From assembly GCF_958450345.1 (NCBI RefSeq), contig NC_088781.1:56312315-56376314 (forward strand): a stretch of DNA of 64,000 nt. The letters run 5' to 3'. A program made the position numbers and the translations under genes. The notes beneath the pieces were generated by a model, which searched no databases, was not told where the DNA came from, and saw only the letters and a list, made by a program, of their open reading frames with translations. Source of the DNA: Calliphora vicina (Eukaryota; Arthropoda; Insecta; Diptera; Calliphoridae). Positions 21,718-34,300 of the stretch are shown here, piece after piece; the first letter of the stretch is position 1; every line of letters begins with the position of its first letter.

Positions 21718-22787
21718 TACAATATAAACGTATTAAGAACACTTTTATGTCGTTCATCAATTCCGGTTTTAAATTGAATAACTAATTATGTAGTAAATTA
21801 ATTATTCACTATTTCTAAATTATTTATAACAAATTGTATTATACATCAAGCTCTATCAACGTTTCCGAATCTTTGCTTAATAAAGTGGTCTTGGGGAATT
21901 ACACAATAAAGGGAATCTGTTCAAAGTTTGATATCATTGTCAGTGAACGTGGCTAATTTGAAATAATGTAGTGCATGATTGACGCATTTACAAATACGCA
22001 AAAAGTTTATTACCATGTTAGACAAAGATGTTCAACGATGTTCAATATCATGTATAAGACGAACTCCATGCATTTCTTGCCACAAAACGTTAGTTTGCAA
22101 TATTTGTGTTCATCATTCGATTTATTAAATATTTTGCAACACTTAAGTACGCGGTTAATAACATCACTTATATACATATATTTTAAGATCATGGCCTTCA
22201 TCTATTTCCATGTAATCATTATAAATGTCATCCTCATTATCACTTTCCATGACCGTTTCAAAATCACATTCTCCATTACATTTAACTCTACGTTAATCTA
22301 AGTTAATATTTTGATTATTAATTGCGATTCTTCTAATATTTCGCCTGCTAAATAATGAATATTTTACTCCGTACCTTTTATTTTCATTGGTTCATGTCCT
22401 AAGTTAAAAATTTTTAAAGATTTGTTTTTAGAATTGTAATTTCTTGCAGTAATATTTATATATATTTATAGAAGGAGCTATCAGAACACTCATCTACAGT
22501 GATCGAAAGTCCCTTTGTCTTTAGTTATTTGTCGAATTTTAGAAACAATACAATTTTTGTGAGTCATTATTACTTATTTAAATATGGAATTATGAAAAAT
22601 TTTAAGCAATTTAATAAATTTAAATATATATGAACATTTATTCGTTTTATTCGATTATTCTACATAAAATTGTTCGAATTATTCGTTATTCGAAAATGGT
22701 CATTTTTAAATTGTTCGAATAATTATTCGTAATAAATTATTCGATTATTCGAACGATCATTGGTCGAATGAATACCCTACTTATTAC

Positions 22788-23990
22788 AGAACAAATAATA
22801 TTATTTTGCTAAGAAAAACTTAAAGACATTAAAAAATAACTCAAAAATAAATCATTTACATACTTAGTTCGTTCAAGTAAACATTTAAGCCTTACCATTT
22901 AATAAATAAACTGAAAGCAATGAATATAGCCTACTTTAAGGCTGAATTTGAACAAAATACTTGCTAATCTCCCCTATTATTTAACAAACGTTATTTTAAA
23001 TCTAAAAATAGAAACCGATAAAGCATAAAATTTGTATTGAAACCATATACCAGAAAAGAAAAAAATACAAGACAACGACAAATAAGAACAAAATAAACCC
23101 TACAAATCCATGTTAATCCTTCCAATTGGAAACAACTCGAAAGCCAGCTACAAACAAAAAAATCAGCCGAACCGAACCGAACTGAAAACTGAACAATCAA
23201 AACAAATGATTTCAGGTTCAGTGAGTAGTATTGTTGTTATTCATTGTTTTGCCACAGATAGCGACACCAAAACTAAGCTCTAAAGCTAAAACCATAAATG
23301 CAGCCAACATACAGCATTTTCACTCAAACTCCCACCCAAAAACATTTTGTTTTATTTTTTTTTTGGTAACAAAGTCCGTTTAGTAAAAACAAAAAAGCTT
23401 ACTGTTGTCAAATTCCCAAAAAAAAAAATGTAACAGACAAAATATTACAAATCCATACATACATACGCTCATATGTGTAGATTATTTGACCACCTCATCA
23501 TTCATAAACCCCTTTTGCCCTGGCCAGTCAGTCACTATTTCAGTTATTCATTCATTCATACATTCAATCACAGTCATTGGAAAACAAAATGTTTAACATA
23601 CACATGAAGGCAAACAATAAATTTACATCAGGGAAAATTTGTTCATGAACGCTGAAAAAAAATTGGGGAACCTTTTAAAATATCACGACTTGCCTTTTCA
23701 ACACAACTTGCTCTGCTCGAAAAACACTTTATATTGTAGCTTGTACAGTGATTGAGATTTGTTCATACCTACAGAAAAATCCAATATTTTTAATGACAAG
23801 GAATAATCGCTCAATCAATAGGAGTCCGTCTGATATGAAATCGAAATATTTAACAAGTATGATCACTTTAAAAAAGTGTAGATTTATAGATTCAGTATTA
23901 AAATTTGATTTTCTCCTCTGTGTGACTTGATGTCGTACAGTGGATGAATTTAGAAAAAAAAAAACAAATAAGAGAGCCATATTCGGAATC
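22788..23990. other. No feature seen
   Basis: A-rich DNA with short open frames only. CATTCATTCATACATTCA at 23548-23565 is simple sequence. Confidence 0.4.
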
Positions 23991-23999
23991 CGAATCCTA

Positions 24000-24412
24000 T
24001 ATACAATTCACCAAATTATACTTCAAAATAAAAATTTTAAATATATTTAGGGAAACTTTTTATTTTTCCAAAGTTGTTTTTATAATTTTTGTGGAAAAAT
24101 AAATGTTTGGAATATTGACTTAGTAATCCAGAAATAGGTCAAAAATCGAGGTTTTGCTGGTTTTTTCCTTATATCTCAGCTATTTGAGGACCGATTTTCT
24201 CGATTTTAAATAGTAAAGTAGATATTAATGTATGAATTGTGTATGTAAGTTATTTGGGGGCTTCGGAAAGTTGTTTTCAACAGACAGACAGATTGACATG
24301 GCTTAATCGACTCTGCTATCTATAAGGATCCAGATTATGTATACTTTTTAGGGTCGGAAAATCATATTGTGGGAATTATACCCTTCACCTTCTCACGAAG
24401 GGAATAAAAATG
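24000..24412 (+). repeat. mini-me-like repeat copy
   Basis: Contains TATCTCAGCTATTTGAGGAC, CGATTTTCTCGATTTTAAAT, CAACAGACAGACAGATTGAC, GACTCTGCTATCTATAAGGA and, at the end, TATACCCTTCACCTTCTCAC followed by GAAGGGAATAAA, a short palindrome typical of this family's end. It is about 400 bp, of which 24250-24412 matches best. Confidence 0.6.
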
Positions 24413-25480
24413 GAAACGGAATAAAACTTTGCGTGGTTATAAAAGAGCTATGGTTGAGTACATGTTATTAATTTGTATTTTATAAGGGTTTGTTATGAGT
24501 CAAAACTCTTAATAACCCAGATATTTTAGTTCTCGTTAAACGTAATGGAAAGTGTATTTCATGAAACGAGAGTTAAATGTGCAAATGTTCGAAACTCTTA
24601 TGTTAATAAGGAAGATAATAACATTTGACAGGATATTTCGAAAGAGGATCAGAAGAACTCTCAACATTACTGCAGAAGTCCCTCCATTACTGGCGCTTGG
24701 CATTTCTAACTTGACGCTTGAAGTCAATTACTGAGGATTTATAGAGACCAGTTGCTCTTCTCCTCGTTGAACAGTCTACATCACTTTTAATCTGTCCCCT
24801 ATATTTGTACTTATGCATACCGGTCCACAGCTTAGCATGGTAGTGCAAATTTACGGCCAATTCAATTCATCCATGTTGCTAATATATGCGACCGTGTTAA
24901 GAATGCTTCATAATAATGTATTTATGCGACTCACAATTTAGCTTCCTTCTATTAAAGAACGATCCTTACACCAAACGACCTTAAGAGGAATCACAATGAT
25001 AAAGTCCAAGTTTTAATGATCCGAAAATGAACACTGTTTAGATACAGTCCATTCCGCTACTAGATGCATGGTTATCGATATAAGAACCGTTATATCGACA
25101 ACCTCCTTTCTAATTACCACAACAAAATTAGGTGCTGAACCACTATTGGCTACCACTAGATTTACTCAAGTAAGAGGTCTACTAAATATTCCCCTCTAGA
25201 ATTTGTATCTAGCTTCTGCAGAATTGATATTGAAGGTGTCGTCTGCCAGCTTCACACACCAAATTTCCTACCAATTGATTGGGAGATTGATCTGCGACAT
25301 GTAATTGCTCAGGAGCAAGATTGTGGAAGACCTAGACTCAGATGCAGTGGTTCCGTATCTTCAAAACTGTACTGTATGAAGATATTAATATGGTTTTTGG
25401 CCATTAAGTAAACTCTTAATGGAATGTGTTGGCATACAAAAGCTTGTAGTCTTGTAGTGTTAGTCCACATATTTTGCAAT
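24413..25480. other. Probable coding relics, not identified
   Basis: This stretch is less AT-rich than its neighbours, and short peptides such as KIVEDLDSDAVVPYLQNC (25317-25370) suggest an old transposon gene. No family could be named and no element ends were found. Confidence 0.25.
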
Positions 25481-25489
25481 GGTGAGTCC

Positions 25490-26480
25490 TTAGACCAGAA
25501 TTAGCTCTTCTCCTTTTTCAGCCAACAGGAGGAGCAGTGCACCTGATTTTGCTTTGGAGTGGTGACTGTTTGTGTAACCTTCACTATGATCCAGATCATA
25601 CAGGATGGTTTCGTGGACATCTTCTGGTTCGGACTCCAGTAGGATATATACGCCCTCAACCAGTTTAGACTAAAAAAAAAATTCACGAATTAAGCCAGAG
25701 TTTGGCTGGGTTTCCTCAATGGCATACGAAACAGCGGGATATCTGAAGATATGACTCATTTGTTTTTGCGTTTTAGGCGCCTCGGAAGCTATATTAACAC
25801 TTCTGCGTTAACGGAAGAATTAGCCTTGACAGGTAGCTCTTGGCCCAGTCTCTCGTCAATATTTAAGACATCTTTGCGCTTGACGCTGCGCTCAGCCATA
25901 GTTATAGAGCCCGACATCGAGGTCGACGGCTTTTCTTAGTATTACAAGAACCCGATATCTTGGTCGACAGTTCCTTCTGAACAGTGGTGGTAGACATGCC
26001 ACCAGTAACATTGAATTTAGTCGTTTTGGTACCACCAAGAACTTTAGCAGCTTTTGACGTTCTTAGTTTGAAGACCAGAGGTAAGTGGCTTCCAGAAACC
26101 TTACTGCCATCTGAAGGTTTCGTATAATATTCAGCATACCTAGGTCAAAGTCAAAGAGCAGTTGTTGTTGCCTCAGAAGCAGGCGGATGGCGCTCAGCCA
26201 GAGTCATAGAGCCCGACATCGAGGTCGACGGCTTTTCTGAGCTTTAGAGGAACCCGATATCATGGTTGACGGTTCCTCCTGAACTGTGGTAGTAGATATA
26301 TCACCAGAAACATGAGATTTCGTCTTTTTGGTACCATCTAGAACTTTAGCAGCTTTGGACGTACTTAGCTCAAAGACCACAGGTCGTGACTACTGTCTTT
26401 GAAGGTTTCGTATCATCAGCATACCTAGGTCAAAGTAAAAGCAGTTGTTGTTGTTGCCTTAGAAGCAGGCGGATTGAACA
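25490..26480 (-). pseudogene. Decayed coding repeat with internal duplication
   Basis: The minus strand carries two copies of a serine/threonine/proline-rich block. KPSTSMSGSMTLAERHPPAS reads from about 26230 to 26170, and the same GCCCGACATCGAGGTCGACG (plus-strand) word recurs at 25909 and 26211. Each copy also holds EEPSTMISGS-like and DGTKKTKSHVSG-like stretches. Further on, near 25660-25500, LVEGVYILLESEPEDVHETI and DLDHSEGYTNSHHS can be read. The style is that of a low-complexity Gag-like protein of a retrotransposon, but I cannot confirm this. Frameshifts and stops show decay. Confidence 0.4.
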
Positions 26481-26489
26481 AGCATGTTT

Positions 26490-27127
26490 GGACATCAGTA
26501 GCATGCAGCTCACCACAACCTGGGATCGACGTTCTGGGAACCCGATCTCCAGATAGTTTTAAGTCCCGAACCGGATACGAGGGGCTATCTTCTTTCTTTG
26601 GCATTCATAAAAGAGTATTAGGAGTTGAATTATTGGTCTACAGTCTGGACTTTGAAAACACACGTTTCTTACAAATGCTAATTCATACCACTGTTCGTTC
26701 CCTTTTTGTGGCACAACATTGACAGACGACACTACAAATTGGTAATTTTTGCTTAAAAAAAATACAAAAGATACAAACCCCCCAAAAATTGTATATACTT
26801 TTATACTGTCGCTCTTAAACATATGACTACAGGAACCCCCCAAAGTTGGGGAGTCGGTCTATCAAAGTTAGGTGTTCTAGTGCTCTTATACCTATATTTA
26901 AATCATTTATAGATGTAAGTATTTGGGTGTGATTGAGTGTTGTGTTTTCTCTTGGATACTGGGTAACATGTGTCCATATTACACAATCATTTTGTAGTAC
27001 TTCATTGACTGTAAACAAACAGAATATCGCGCTCAATTTTTTTGCTTTCATGGTTGCTTACATTGTTATTGTGTTTTGCTTAAAGACCAGTGTATAGGTA
27101 GGTAACTTTACAGTGTGTGTCAATTAA
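26490..27127. other. No feature seen
   Basis: Mixed-composition DNA with open frames under 100 codons on both strands. No recognisable motif. Confidence 0.35.
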
Positions 27128-27210
27128 GATGATGATTTAAGGTTGAGGTTGTCTGTCTGTTGAAAATGCGATACGGCCCAAACGGAAGGAGCTAGCTGGC
27201 TGAAATTGAT
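27128..27210 (+). repeat. mini-me-like fragment
   Basis: GTTGTCTGTCTGTTGAAAAT and CGATACGGCCCAAACGGAAG followed by GAGCTAGCTGGCTGAAATTG resemble the central part of the mini-me-like copies. It is too short to delimit. Confidence 0.4.
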
Positions 27211-28142
27211 AAGGTTTGTTTGCTATTACATTATCTTCACTTCTGTGGCATCTGGCCATAAGATGTCAGCTCAGGAATTTGGATTTCAGGGGTTATAAAA
27301 CTTCGCGGACGACGTTGCAGTCCCTGGAAACCATTTGGGCACGATATCACAGCGGTTGGAATATACTCTCAGTATATTAAGTCGGTGGAGTACTGACAGT
27401 TGACTGAGGATCGGTCCATAATTGACTGAGATTCAAGGTGTCAAAGTTGACTACCTCGGGTTTGGACAACTTTGTACAGCTGAGAACAATTAATAACGTG
27501 AAAAGTTTTAGCACATTTAAGTATCGGCGTATGCAAAATTTTTGAATTTCCATGTATTTATTTTTTGTATTTATATTCTCCATATTGAGAAAATCACATT
27601 TATTAACTATTATCAGCCACTGTATTCCTGTCCTGTCTGTCCTTATAGTCTATATATCCTCATATTTCATCCATTATTCTATATGTTTCCAGTTAGTAAA
27701 TGTTCGTTATTGTACAATATTTTTTGGGGTCTTTTTTCCTCATGTGCTCGTAGCCGTGAATGAATGGGGATTTTATTTTGTTTTTCGAATTTTATTTTAT
27801 AGCAGACATTAATAGACATGACGAAAAAATAACATTTAAGAGTCAATAAAACTTGTTAACGCAGTAATTGCCAGCAATTTATTTATTTCACTTCATACAC
27901 GTATTTATTGTCTAAACATGGATACAGAGCTCCACACACACACACACAGGTTATACGGTTTGGATTTCGTATCGTGGCCCACCAACCAAATAAACCATCA
28001 ACCATCCAAACATTCATTCATTCATCTGGCGTTCCATCGTTCATTTATTTCAGATTTATTTTTTCTCCTTTCCTGTTGGTTTCTTTGTATGTGTAAATAT
28101 TTTCTATGTATTGTATGTGTAGATATTTTATTTGTTGTAGTG
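27211..28142. other. No gene; a short CA run
   Basis: The CA repeat at 27935-27948 (CACACACACACACA) is the only simple repeat. The pyrimidine-rich plus strand gives long frames without family resemblance. Confidence 0.4.
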
Positions 28143-29107
28143 TCCCAGCAGTTCTAGCCAAGTGTCCCGAACTAGTGACTTTATCCATCGCTGGGGTCAC
28201 CAATATTTACAGAATTAGTGACTAGTTACTTTAACATTGGCGTGTTCTTGGCGCAAATCAATCCTGCATGCAATATTAACTTGGCTGACACCAGTTTATA
28301 TATTTTTAGGTAATTTGACAAGTATGTGCAAATGGAAATTAATTGGTTATTTTTTATATCACAGGTAATCAAGCGGGAAGTCAACTGTGCCTTTAGTGCC
28401 TCTAAGTAATTTAGGATGAAGTAATTTTATTTAAAACTGTACTTTAGAAAGTAGTTACTTTACCAACCACAAGTAATCTATTGAAGAGTCAATTGTCACA
28501 AAGAGACCTTTTGGTAATCTAGAGAGTAGTTTGTCTAAATTTAATTTTACACACTACAAAGTATATAATGCTGGGAAATTTACCATATCTGTCCTTTGCT
28601 AGAAAAATCTCTGGTCATTTCAGCGGTTATTTGACTGTTGTAGCTGGTATATGGAGGATTTTAGCTAGTCAGAGAATGGTTTGTTACATGAAACCGATTA
28701 TTGTACTCAGGATGAAGTAATTTTATTTAAAACTGTACTTTAGAAAGTAGTTACTTTACCAACCACAAGTAATCTATTGAAGAGTCAATTGTCACAAAGA
28801 GACCTTTTGGTAATCTAGAGAGTAGTTTGTCTAAATTTAATTTTACACACTACAAAGTATATAATGCAGGAAAATTTACCATATCTGTCACTTGATAGAC
28901 CAATCTCTGGTCATTTCAGCGGTTATTTCACTATTGTATCTGTTATATGGAGGATTTTAGCTAGTCATAGAATGGTTTGTTACATGAAACCGGTTATTGT
29001 ACTCAGTTCTCTGATAATGAGTCGAATAATGTAGCTGGTATCGGGTTAGGTTGAGTAAATTATAGGTAATATCACTAGTTCCGTACAGTCACCCAGAACT
29101 ACTGGGC
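28143..29107. mobile_element. Terminal-inverted-repeat element, family A copy 2
   Basis: The left end CCCAGCAGTTCTAGCCAAGT followed by GTCCCGAACTAGTGAC pairs with the right end, which reads inverted CCCAGTAGTTCTGGGTGACT followed by GTACGGAACTAGTGAT. Same family as 4303-5482. Most of the interior is a two-unit tandem duplication at 28414-29005. No coding. Confidence 0.6.
28414..29005. repeat. 296-bp tandem duplication
   Basis: Unit 1 (28414-28709) and unit 2 (28710-29005) are nearly identical. Both start GGATGAAGTAATTTTATTTA and end TTATTGTACTCA. Differences are few and scattered (for example TTTGCTAG against CTTGATAG, and CCGATTAT against CCGGTTAT). The duplication is much younger than the surrounding element. 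Confidence 0.9.
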
Positions 29108-30857
29108 TGTTTGTATATCTGTGCATGCTCTTTTGGTCAGTATTTATTTATATGGTAAAACTTTTGTTTGGTGTCCATTTAGCTTAGAGGCATTTAAAAG
29201 GGATTTTTCCTTCAATGTGTGTTATTTTATTTTTTTTTTGTTCCTTCTTCCTTTTGCTCTGTTGTGTTTGAGTGTGGTTTTTCTGTGTTTTTCGGAATTG
29301 TTTTCCATGTCTATTAATGCGGCTGACATCAAGGCGAAAGTCTATTTATTATATGAGGGGGCGGGAGTATGACAAGTGAGGGGGGGTAGTGTGTATTTTT
29401 GTTGGTTAATTTATGTGTGAAAATATATAAATGAATTTCTATAGGATTTAAGTTAATGTTCTGGTATTTGATTGCGTTTTAATTGTATTCTTTTATTAAG
29501 TCCATAAATTATTTAATAATGTAATAAGTCTGTGCGAGGAATTAGTGTGGCAGACAAGTATTTTTGTCAACATTAAAGAAAGTTAGAGGTGTATTTGATT
29601 AAAATATAGTTTTTGAGGAGAAAATTGTATTAACAAGAGAAATCTAGTCAAAGTTTGAATAAAAGTAAACGGTAAAAAACTTATATTACAAAGTACTCAT
29701 ATATTGGCATATTTACTCACTATTTTAACACAGGGATATCATTGTGGGCAAGTACTTTCCACAATCGCTTATAAATAAGGAGTTAAATAGGTCATTACTG
29801 TGAGGTACTCTTTTTAAGCTCGAACGTATTTTTTATATTTTTTTTACTTAATAAAAGTTGAAAATTAAATTTTTAAAAAAATTTGAAAAAGTAATCAAAT
29901 GAAAAATTAGAATTTTTTGGGAGAGAAAAATTTTGAAAAAGAATGGTTGACGAGAAGAACGAAAACGAAGAGATTGTATTAATAAAGAAAAAAGGTTGTG
30001 TTATTTGGAGATTTTGATTTGAGAAAACACGGATTTCTTTTGGTGGAAAAAGCCAGAAGGAGAATAAAAAAAACGTGAGAAAATTTTGAAAGAAAAAGTT
30101 ATCTGTGAGGATAAGGAAAGGATATAAATTTTATAAGTAAGGAGAAAAAGAAGACGGTAACTGCAAAAGATTGGAAAACAAGAATAATATCGGAAGGATA
30201 AGTTCTGGAAGTTAATCTGAATTTGGTTTGAAGGAACTGTTAAGTATCCAAAGTGTACCTACATATGTACATATATCTAATAAAACAAACAATTTGGCTT
30301 GAAGATAATTGTAATTTTGATAAGTTTGGGTATGAAATTTTCTTGTGACCTAATAGATAAGTATTCATCATCCTCATTTCATAAGTGGGTGGCTGATAAG
30401 ATTATTCGCTAAAATTTGGTAATTGTATTTTAAAGTTTGTTTTCCATCTAAATTTCTCACTCATTTTTATAAAAAAAAACAAAAGTAAAATTTTCTTAAA
30501 TTCATAACTTAAATTATTAAATATCTTATTGGCTGTTTAACTACTATTTTATATTATTGTTTAGTGATGTAAAATACTAATATTGTTCTATCATGTCATT
30601 AATTAGAACATACTTACATAAGTAATTTGGTTATGGAACATTTCAAAATTTGTTCTTCAAAAATTTAAGTTTTTATAACGAAAATATAGTTAATCAAACC
30701 TTAAGCAGACACAAGGCCTTATGTCATCGCTGGAGAGGTAATTGGTGAGTTGCAAATACCATATTTACATATTTTTTCCTTTTAAATTTGCAAAAAAAAA
30801 ATATTACTTAAACACTTAAATTTTTTTTATGAATATTTGTTGCTATATATATTACTT
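29108..30857. other. No feature seen
   Basis: AT-rich DNA. The part at 29860-30200 is strongly purine-rich (GAAAAA and AAGAAG words) on the plus strand. No gene. Confidence 0.4.
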
Positions 30858-30858
30858 A

Positions 30859-30986
30859 CCCCCAGTAACACGATGTCTGGTTATGTGTTAACTAATAGTT
30901 ATACTGACAGTTTTCATACAAAAATAATTTTAACCGACAGTATAACTGCTAGTTAAGGCATAACCAGGCTTTCTTGTTAATGGGGG
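30859..30986. mobile_element. 128-bp MITE with TTA duplication
   Basis: The left arm CCCCCAGTAACACGATGTCT continues GGTTATGTGTTAACTAATAG. The right arm, read inverted, starts CCCCCATTAACAAGAAAGCC and continues TGGTTATGCCTTAACTAGCA. TTA flanks both sides (30856-30858, 30987-30989), the duplication size and sequence of PIF/Harbinger elements. The whole MITE is a hairpin. Confidence 0.8.
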
Positions 30987-31023
30987 TTAATTTCATAACC
31001 AATTTTCTTTAAAATATATACAT

Positions 31024-33457
31024 TAGAGTGACAGCCGATTTTTTTTTTTTAGATTTCAAAGAGTGCCGGGTGGAATATTGTGACACTAGGCCTAAATGTT
31101 AAGTGCTGAAAATTTGAGCCAAATCGGGCAACGATTTCTGGACGCGCATCGAGGTCAAAGTTCAAATATATGCAAAATTATACTATTTATATGAAATAAA
31201 TAGGTGAAACTCGTTAAATTTCTGCATTGTTTTCTAGAAATGTATAGATTTATTTATATTAATGAATATTAAATTAAATTTTTTTTTTGGAAGTTAACCC
31301 TGCATCTCCTTTGGGTCAAAATGACCCAAAAACTGTATTATCGCCAAAATTCGGAAAAAATGCAAATTTTTCAGATATTTTAAAAAATTTGCTACTAAAT
31401 AAATACTTTTGCAATTGAATGCAAAAGAATCGAAATGTGTACGTAATTATCGTTGTAATGAGATATAAATGACAAAATTTGGTTAAAAAATGTTAAAGTT
31501 ATTACAAATTCGCCAGACCATTAATGTGTTTCAGGCCACTTGAACAAAAAATTTAGGAAAAAAAATTAACATATTTCGAGAAAAATTAAAATAAAAGCTA
31601 ATTTTTATTTAAAATATATCCGTATTTACTTGTGTATGAGTTTTTGTCTTCGTAGGATACCGTTAACTTATTCGCAGGTATGGCCAAAAAAAATTATTTT
31701 TTTTAACGGCTGTTTCAAATCTCCATTTTCAAATTTTTAAAAATTTTGTTAAACAAATTTCAGAATTTTTTTATCATCACATTGGGATTTATTGAGATCA
31801 AAATAGGGAATAAAAATATGAAAAATTTATGTCAATACCTCTTACAGTTTTTCCGTACCTGAGATTTAAATTTTGCGATTTTCAAGAAAAACAAATTTTT
31901 GGTCCATATTTAGGCGAATGAGCCCAATTTCCTTAATGTTATAAACTTTAAGTAAAACCTATTCATAATATTATAGTCCTTGTAATTTTAAATAAGGTCT
32001 GATAGTTTTACCAAAATCGGAAAACGATAACCTTAAATCGTGAAGGTCAAAGGTCAAATTTTTCAATATTTGGAATTTCTAAAGAAAAGATAGCGAAATG
32101 TTATATATTTTTGGGCCGATTTTAATGAAACTTGAGCAAAATATACATTGGGGTCTAACATTTACAACAGTAGTGCAAAAATGGATTTAATCCTTTAAGA
32201 GCACTTGGGGTCAAAATGGCTGTGTTTTTCGTGATTTTAAATGTTGAGGGTAATTTGGACCCCAAGTGCTGCTAAGAGTTAATTTCCATTTTTGGGCTGT
32301 TATTTTAAATTCTGAACTTTATGTTATACTTTCCTCAAGTCTCATTAAAATCGGCCCAAAAATATATAACATTTCGCTATCTTTTCTTTAGAAATTCCAA
32401 ATATTGAAAAATTTGACCTTTGACCTTCACGATTTAAGGTTATCGTTTTCCGATTTTAATAAAACTTTCAGACCATATTTAGAATTACAAGGACTATAAT
32501 ATTATGAATAGGTTTTACTTAAAGTTTATAACATTAAGGAAATTGGTATCATTCGCCTAAATATGGACAAAAAATTAGTTTTTCTTGAAAATCGCAAAAT
32601 TTAAATCTCAGGTACGGAAAAACTGTAAGAGGTATTGACATAAATTTTTCATATTTTTATTCCCTGTTTTGATGTCAATAAACCCCAATGTGATGATCAA
32701 AAAATTCTGAAATTTGTTTAACAAAATTTTTAAAAAATTGAAAATGGAGTTTTGGAACAGCCGTTAAAAAAAATATTTTTTTTGGCCATACCTGCGAATA
32801 GGTTAACGGTATCCTACGAAGACAAAAACTCATACACAAGTAAATACGGATATATTTTAAATAAAAATTAGCTTTTATTTTAATTTTTCTCGAAATATGT
32901 TAATTTTTTTTCCTAAATTTTTTGTTCAAGTGGCCTGAAACACGTTAATGGTCTGGCGAATTTGTAATAACTTTAACATTTTTTAACCAAATTTTGTCAT
33001 TTATATCTCATTACAACGATAATTACGTACACATTTCGATTCTTTTGCATTCAATTGCAAAAGTATTTATTTAGTAGCAAAATTTTTAAAATATCTGAAA
33101 AATTTGCATTTTTTTCCGAATTTTGGCGATAATACAGTTTTTGGGTCATTTTGACCCAAAGGAGATGCAGGGTTAACTTCCAAAAAAAATTTTAATTTAA
33201 TATTCATTAATATAAATAAATCTATACATTTCTAGAAAACAATGCAGAAATTTAACGAGTTTCACCTATTTATTCTATATAAATAGTAAAATTTTGCATA
33301 TATCTGAACTTTGACCTCGAAGCGCGTCCAGAAATCGTTGACCGATTTGGCTCAAATTTTCAGCACTTAACTTTTAGGCCTAGTGTCACAATATTCCACC
33401 CGGCACTCTTCAAAATTTTAACAAAAAAAATTTTCCATACAACTGATTGTCACTCTA
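31024..33457. mobile_element. 2434-bp long-palindrome hAT-like element, copy 1
   Basis: Two arms of about 1.18 kb (31024 to about 32205, and about 32256 to 33457) are near-identical inverted copies, separated by about 50 bp. The ends read TAGAGTGACA inward. The perfect 8-bp duplication ATATACAT flanks the element (31016-31023, 33458-33465). Each arm contains the hairpin GGGTCAAAATGACCC (31313-31327 on the left). No open frame resembles a transposase, so it needs a partner. The 8-bp nTnnnnAn duplication and TA.G ends suggest hAT mobilisation. Copy 2 lies at 51880-53385 and a worn arm at 36285-36850. Confidence 0.9.
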
Positions 33458-33465
33458 ATATACAT

Positions 33466-34257
33466 ATGTATATTAATACTATTAATACACTAAAATTGAT
33501 AATTTGTCAAAAATTTGATTCTAATCAAACTTAATACTTACTAACTGTTAAAGAATTTGCTTAATTTGCTTTAATTTAAAATATCTAAATGTTAACTATT
33601 AATTTTGTTACACTTGACACTTTATTGACATGTTGAATTTGTTTGGAATTTATTTTAATTTATAATAAAATTGTTTGAATTTTAAAAATGACTTGCTAAA
33701 TTTGTTTACAAAATTTCATGAACAGATAAGGTTGTAAGTAGGGTAGTTCAATATCTATTTTGATTTAAGATAGCAATGGTAGGGTTGGGTGTAGAAGTGA
33801 AGAGAGAATAACATCAATATCTCTTCAATTTAATTAAGTTTCAATTCAGATTAGTTTTTTTTATTTTATTGTTGACTGAATGCTACCTTATTTTATTATT
33901 TATGCAAATCTGTTTATTTTGAGACAATATCCATCCCAAATTTCCTTGAGCACGGCCGGAACATAGGTAGCCCATCTCAGAATATACAGAACCTTAATGG
34001 TACGTCCGTCACATTAGCAATATCGCTAACAAATTATTCTTTACTTATTTTCTAAAAGTTTAAAATAAACAAATATTTAAAATCAATATTTTGAATTAGA
34101 TTTGAATTTAACAAAAATGTACTAAATATTCAAGGGTTGAATTAAATTTATTATGAATTAATTATGAATTTCGTAAGCAAACAAAATAATGGAAACCTAG
34201 ATATAATTTTCACAAAAATTGTCAGGCCACTTTAGTGACTCAATATTTTATTGGATA
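33466..34257. other. No gene seen
   Basis: AT-rich DNA. The GC-richer words GAGCACGGCCGGAACATA (33951) and AATGGTACGTCCGTCACA (33997) may be an old transposon fragment, not identified. Confidence 0.3.
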
Positions 34258-34300
34258 TTCCTTATTTATACCCTACACCACCATAGTGGTGTATCGTGGC
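34258..34300 (+). repeat. DINE-like 5' end fragment
   Basis: TTTATACCCTACACCACCAT then AGTGG is the start of the DINE-like copies at 55098 and 56272. Only this end is present. Confidence 0.5.

Larger units (their letters stand above)
19703..22779 (-). mobile_element. hAT element with perfect 8-bp duplication, split by a Helitron
   Basis: The left end TAGGGTAATCGAATTATTTG and the right end, read inverted TAGGGTATTCATTCGACC, carry TTCGAATAA-rich subterminal repeats. The 8-bp duplication CTTATTAC flanks both sides (19695-19702, 22780-22787) and has the hAT form nTnnnnAn. A transposase relic lies on the minus strand between about 22290 and 21840: NGECDFETVMESDNEDDIYN, then VIKYL-like and NHALLQ-like stretches and HFTDNDIKL, with frameshifts. 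Without the Helitron (19940-21717) the hAT is about 1.3 kb, too short for a full gene. Confidence 0.85.

Noticed and set aside
21975..22301. 108-codon plus-strand open frame as a membrane protein
   Set aside because: It is the shadow of the minus-strand hAT transposase relic.
24536..24734. Open frames on both strands as a LINE C-terminus
   Set aside because: A faint similarity to the end of Jockey/R1 reverse transcriptases was considered, but it is too weak and has no catalytic motif nearby.
27542..28157. Hydrophobic plus-strand frames as membrane proteins
   Set aside because: T-rich plus-strand DNA always yields Phe/Leu/Ile-rich peptides; there is no conserved pattern.
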